From Citrus sinensis (Eukaryota; Streptophyta; Magnoliopsida; Sapindales; Rutaceae): DNA of 64,000 nt. Position 1 is the stretch's first letter, and the number at the start of each line of letters is the position of its first letter. A program made the position numbers and the translations under genes. Of the stretch, positions 58,681-64,000 are shown piece after piece. The DNA lies in assembly GCF_022201045.2 (NCBI RefSeq), contig NC_068561.1, positions 16,494,501 through 16,558,500 of the forward strand, given 5' to 3'. The notes beneath the pieces are model-generated. The model was given only the letters and a program-made list of their open reading frames with translations, was not told the origin of the DNA and did no database searches.

Positions 58681-59484
58681 ACAAATGTAAAATAAAAACT
58701 CATTTTAATATTAATTACCTTACCTATTTACTAACTATAAATAAAATGATAGTTTTGGATTTATATAATACATGTGATGTTTTATTAAGGATAAACCTTA
58801 TTCTTAAAATTGGATTTTTAAACTCTTTTTAAATTTTTTTGAAACTATTATAAAATAAGGTGATTTCCCATCTTTCTATATCCCTCAATAGTAACTCTTG
58901 AATGGTTTCTAAATACAAGTAAATAAAAAAGTTTCAAATTATAGGAGTATGCAAAAGACTCAAAATTAGATATAATTTATTGATATATCATATATGTGTC
59001 TAATAATATAAAAATATCTTTTTATTTTCTTTTGTCTCGATTCACATCAAGATAAACAATTCCACTTAATTAACTTGTGTAGTAACAAATGCGATTATAC
59101 AAATTGTAAAAAAAAAAAATTATAAATGTCCTAAATTGAATACAGAATTTATGGTTAAAGCCAATTCAATAAAATTTATTCCACTTATCTTTAGTATCAT
59201 TTTTTTTTGTTTTCAGTTGATTAGTGATTTTTTTTTCTTTGATTAAAGTAAATGAATAAGTTATTTTATACTAAACTTCTATAGAAACTATGTTATGTTT
59301 TTATCATTAAAAGTCTTATATTAATTTACTTATTTTACCTTGTATTTACTAATTTTATATATAATTAACAAAATTTATATTTGTCAAAACATTGATCTTG
59401 GCATTATAGAATTTTCCTTCAATTATTTCAATAAGAGTCGCATACCTATTTTATACTAATGTAAAAACCATGTCTTTACTTGAC

Positions 59485-59488
<4 letters not shown>

Positions 59489-59562
<74 letters not shown>
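59489..59562. repeat. (TA)n microsatellite
   Basis: About 37 uninterrupted TA units, followed by CTC/CTT trinucleotides to 59598. Confidence 0.97.
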
Positions 59563-59566
<4 letters not shown>

Positions 59567-61263
59567 CTTCTCCTCCTCCTTCTTCTTCTTCTTCTTCTAT
59601 GTTTTTTTAAATAATTCAGAAAGTGAATTTCAACATTTGCTATTGATAATGATATGAAAAAAAAAAATTCTAAATATGATAAACTTCTCGAGAACATATT
59701 TCTTTCTAAAATTAATGACGTGAGGCTAACATAATTATCTCATTAAATGCGAGACAAAAATAATAAAATCATCACAATACTGTCATTATTTATTATTCTT
59801 ATTATTTTGTTGCTGTTATTTATTTTTTATATTAATATTATTTATATTTTGAAAAAGATAGGTTTAGGTGAAAGCAAATCTATATCAAATTTTTTTTAAT
59901 ATCTTTATCTTTCTAGAATTCGAGGGCCAATCAAAGAAAGCTAATTGAATGGGGGCATATGAAGTGACTATCACAAATAATAAATTAGTAAATAAAATTC
60001 CAATAAATAAATAGCCACTATCTGAATTAAAAAAATAAGGAAAACAGGAATGCTGCAACAAAACAGACGACAAGCAAGACCAAAAACGACCAGAAATTTG
60101 ACAATTCATTTATTTCATAACAACAACCGATGAAAAGGAAAAGACTGATTCTGCGCAGACATCACAAAACAGGAAAAAAAAGTACCGGTTCAAAATTCAA
60201 ACCCATATCTACGTAAAATAAATTTGTCCTAATTTCGTAATGAAATTTAGCCGCCACTTTAATTGAACAGGTCCAGAAACTCATTAACGTAGAATGTCAA
60301 TGTTGGCATACAATTTGAGGCAAATAGTCATTATTTCCTCTCCTACGCTTGTCAAAATTTGCCCCAGAGGGACTGGCAAAACGGTTCTCCCAAAAAATTT
60401 AGGGTTCAAAGTTCTTGTGCCCACGTTCCTTAATTGGAGTAATTACAGTTTTACCTGTGCTTCCGGATATATAAGATTCAAATTAACAGAAAAATAATAA
60501 AATGCTCAGTACAATTGGACCTGAACAATTAAGTTAAGCAACAATATCACGGATGAATTAATGGGACTTGATTAGACCCAAACATTTCGGTATAATAAGA
60601 TTAAGATTACGGGTGACTTCAACTCGACCAAAGATTGGATGGTGGACCACTGCCCTCACTTAACGATTCGAATTTTTTTTCTCAATTATATTATATTGGG
60701 TGTAACTAGTTATTTTCTTTGAATGGAATAAATATCCCTTTGATGGTAGTTCTAATAATAACTAGATATTAATGAATATAAAATTTTAGATTGTGTCATG
60801 GTAAATTTTATTGATGGTAAATTCTTAGTTGTACATATCAATTGAAATAATGTATACACATATATGTTTCAGGGGAAAAAAAATGTTAATGTTTGGTGTA
60901 AATCATTTTCTACTTATAGCCACTTATTTAATAGGACTATTAAAATAAAGTCCACATTGTCCCCTAAAATTTGAATAAAACCCTTGTGTCGTTATCATCG
61001 TGTTGAAATTTTGAACTTTATACTGTAAGGCTGAGTTAGTTAAAAGTAACATTATGTTAAATCAAGCTTACAATCATGAATCTAAATATCCAAGAAAGGA
61101 AAAAAAAAATTAGACAAACACCGAAAAAGAATAAAAAAACAAATTGCTCTCAATGACTAATTCAAGCTACATCCAGATTAAATGTCAGCTATTAGAAAAA
61201 AAAAAACAATGTGGAAAATCTATATTATTCTAGAGAAGTAAAAGAGGGGTCAGATTTTCTTAT

Positions 61264-61265
<2 letters not shown>

Positions 61266-61305
<40 letters not shown>
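61266..61305. repeat. (TA)n microsatellite
   Basis: About 20 TA units. Confidence 0.95.
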
Positions 61306-61308
<3 letters not shown>

Positions 61309-61499
61309 ATCATTTTCTATTTTTCCTGACCTTCACTGTGAATTATTCTTCTACCTGCTATTTTTTAATCTTTTATGTTTTTACCAGATCAAAGAAAGCG
61401 GTCAGCTCAATTCCTCATTTAGTCTATGCATTATGCATATTTTTTTTTTTTAGAAAGATTCAACGTGGCGGAAAAACTCTCTCTAATATTTAATAATAT

Positions 61500-61580
61500 T
61501 TCATGAATCTATCAGAGTTTGAACTTAGGATGTGAGTCTTAATAAGATTGTTCCTTTACCACTGGAACTAGATTCAGCAA
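61500..61580 (-). mobile_element. tRNA-like / SINE relic
   Basis: On the minus strand AGTTCCAGTGGTAAAGGA resembles a box A region and AAGTTCAAACTC a box B. No poly-A end or target duplication resolved. Confidence 0.25.
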
Positions 61581-62164
61581 CACCAAGTCAATTAAATTTG
61601 TCTGTTATCCTCTCAGATTATCCTACAATATTACAATTACTTTATTTTTAAAAAATTTACCCCACAAGTATGTGTTATATAATATTTTTTGGGCGAATTT
61701 TGATTTACGCCCACAAGAGTGTTCAATATACTCTCAAGGTTCTAAAAACATCAATGTATTCCCATTTACAGTTAAAAAGACAAAATAAAAATAAAAATTA
61801 TAAATGCGCCTCTTATTTACCCTCATCTCTTCTTAATAAAATGGAGATAATTAATATTTTCATAACTTTAGGAGGTAAATTAAAAATTATCATTCTAGGT
61901 AGGAGTAAATTGAAATTTACTCATTTTTATGATAAAGTTTTACTGATTTATAGATCCGAGGTAAATTTCTATCTCCGGCCTACCCCTTCCCTTTCTTTAC
62001 TTTATTTTCCTTAGGAATTAGGAATTTATCTCTAAAAAAGGCATGACTGCTAGAAATCATATATGAACTTGTTCTAAGTGGATTTATTAACGGGAGTTTC
62101 ATATTTAGTGGAGTCTTTCATCAAGGGCGTTGGATCAAAGTCCTTTTTTTTTTTTAATAACTAA

Positions 62165-62790
62165 AATCTCATTTTTTGATTCAATAAAAACATGGTAGAA
62201 CCTCATTAAATTAATATTCGATAAATTGATAATCTCAATAATAATTTTTGTCAGTCTTAATTTTACACTAACGTGGTAAATTAATAATTCAATAAATTTA
62301 TTAGATAGTAAATTTTCTAAATAAGAAAAATCTAATTTTTCTACGTGATTCAACAAACACACAAATTAATAATTAACTAATTTGAAACTAAATACATATG
62401 ATATGTCTAGCATAATGCTTTAGACATTTCATCAGTCATTATTGCTTTTTTTGCACATTTTTTATGAAAAGTTATTGTTGTTTTCTATGTACAATGTTAA
62501 GAGAAATAAGAGAAAGATCATCTTAATATATTGCCTCCAAAAAGTCTTCTACAATTAGTTACCATATAATTGTGTTCTAGCCATGCAATCTACTGAAAGG
62601 ATTATTTAGAATCATATCATATAACTTGATAAAATCACTAAATTTTTTAATTATACTACCATATTTCATAAAAATTCCTATTATGAACATGATATTATCT
62701 TTGTAAATTAATAACTTATTAATCTGTTGATAAATTAATATATTTTTGATGGTCGCAAAACTATTAATTTATCGAGATTGTATTGTACCT
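62165..62790. mobile_element. possible decayed inverted-repeat element
   Basis: Left end GGTAGAACCTCATTAAATTA with CGATAAATTGATAATCTC; right end reads inverted GGTACAATACAATCTCGATA then AATTAATAG. The resemblance is partial and no target duplication was found. Confidence 0.25.
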
Positions 62791-63473
62791 TACTCTAATT
62801 AGTCTAGATTTTTTACTGTTATAAATTGTTTTCTGTTGTAAATCTTAATTTTTGGAGCCAATTTTGATGCTGAAATATTTTTTAATTTTCATAATCAACA
62901 ACCTAAATAAATATTTCTTCCCATGATTAACATAGTGACATCCACCAAAACCAAATAAATTAATACTACTAGCTTATAAGAAAGCTCAAGCTATAATTAA
63001 AAACTCCTAACATCACAATCCTAGGCGTTTAGGGTCAAGCTGTGGCCACACTTATGTAACATGGCGGCAACTAAGAAGACCAAATGAGGCAACATTCAAA
63101 TAATTAACAAATATTCGTTGATGTTAAACAGCTCAACCAACCCATGGAAATTTGTTGATGCAACAGATAATGATGCTTTGAAATGTTTGTGTTTCATTAA
63201 CTGGTAGAAAGATTAAAGCAGGAGCTTTTTGATTTCCAGAAAGCGAAGTTCATATACAAATAGTCCTCATCGCTCGAAAGAGAAGGGGAAAAAAAGTTCA
63301 AATGATGATTCAGAAAGCTGAATCATCAGAATCACTAATACAGGTAACATATTGGAAACATTACCTAATAAATGATACATAAAAGTATTACAATGCCATG
63401 CAATACCAGCTTCTTTAGAAACGGGTTGTTCCTTAATCATCATGCTGGTGGAGCTTCTACATACAGAAATGGG

Positions 63474-64000
63474 TCACCTGCAGCTATGCTGGCTGACAGG
63501 GGAGGAGTTTCCTCTCTCGCTCCCAAAATCATGAATGTCATCGAGTTCATTTCCGTCTAAGATAAAGGGGTTGTTGTTGACACTTGGTTCAGAGCTAGCA
63601 TTGCTGCTTGTGGCAAGAGGAGAGTCTGTAACACTAACTGTCCTACTTTTTATGGATCCTGATCTCACACTATACATGGAAGAAGCTGGAATGTTTGTCA
63701 TTAGTGGCCGCAAACTACCTGAATTAATGCTTCGCCTTATATCCTACATAAAAAAGAAAAAAAAATGAATTAATTCTTGCCACCAAATGTGCAAAGCTTG
63801 TTGCTTCAAATGTATATGTGCTGCAAGATATGATTTTCATTGCAGTTAATAGAATTTATAGAGTGAAGCAAATTGTGTAGTAGTATCATTACGCCAATGC
63901 TACTAATCAATCCACAAAGCCAGCTTTGGCAAAGCTTCATGGTAAAGTGCAATGGGAAATGCATACCATATGTCTCAAAGCCATATCAAGAGATTTCTTT
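63474..64000 (-). CDS. unrecognised plant gene, 3' end (partial)
   Basis: Two exons at the window edge: 64000-63967, ending SLDMALRHM before GTATGC, and 63743-63474, starting DIRRSINSGSLRPLM after GTAG and ending at a TGA. The visible 101 residues are Ser-rich and probably disordered: SSMYSVRSGSIKSRTVS, SPLATSSNASSEPSV, then acidic LDGNELDDIHDFGSE. The start lies beyond the window. The splice join keeps the frame, which supports a real gene. I do not recognise the family and assign no function. The 3' UTR probably extends towards 63230. Confidence 0.55.

Larger units (their letters stand above)
58681..63200. other. long intergenic region, no gene seen
   Basis: Very AT-rich. Contains TA microsatellites, trinucleotide repeats at 59568-59598, a tRNA-like relic near 61500-61580 and a possible inverted-repeat element at 62165-62790. 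The open frames at 59885-60109, 60294-60497 and 61670-62014 show no family resemblance. Confidence 0.5.

Noticed and set aside
59488..59697. Frame ending in Tyr-Ile repeats
   Set aside because: Translation of TA and trinucleotide repeats.
1..64000. tRNA, rRNA and CRISPR arrays
   Set aside because: No complete tRNA cloverleaf, rRNA segment or spaced-repeat array was recognised; tRNA-like boxes are within SINE-type sequences.

Overview
The window reads as nuclear DNA of a eudicot plant. It is strongly AT-rich, has long intergenic stretches, genes broken by GT-AG introns, plant-specific gene families and plenty of plant transposon debris. I cannot fix the species from sequence alone.

Layout. 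(1) Positions 1-18.7 kb and 28.5-33 kb form a gene-poor accessory region made of several diverged copies of one duplicated block. Each better-preserved block carries a tiny two-exon gene: a 121-nt first exon encoding a signal peptide, then a short exon ending in a Pro/Gly/His-rich tail. Copy B (12557-12918) is intact, copy A (109-1073) is intact apart from a solo LTR in its first exon, and copies C and D are broken. Between the blocks lie MITEs, an LTR remnant, a broken telomere-repeat-binding-factor-like (TRFL) gene and a Pack-MULE-like element. (2) 18715-28543 is a complete, young Ty3/gypsy (Athila/Tat-type) retrotransposon: 5-bp target duplication ATGGT, LTRs differing at two bases plus one 10-bp repeat, a tRNA-Asp primer site, and one 1808-aa Gag-Pol frame. 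(3) 33.4-56 kb is conventional gene space: a plastid-type CBM20 (starch-binding domain) gene (+), a CPL2-type RNA polymerase II CTD phosphatase (-, convergent with it), a clathrin light chain (+) and a receptor-like cytoplasmic kinase resembling CRPK1 (-). (4) 56-63.4 kb is intergenic, with a MITE, a SINE, a ~150-bp tandem array and long TA repeats. (5) The 3' end of an unrecognised gene (-) lies at the right edge.

The four conserved genes do not form one pathway: starch or glucan binding in plastids, CTD dephosphorylation in the nucleus, clathrin coats, and membrane-proximal signalling. The CBM20/CPL2 adjacency matches, from memory, the Arabidopsis neighbours At5g01260/At5g01270. The most novel material is the small secreted-peptide gene family, which I do not recognise. 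All exon boundaries were assigned by eye from reading frame, splice consensus and recalled family resemblance; transcripts were not available.
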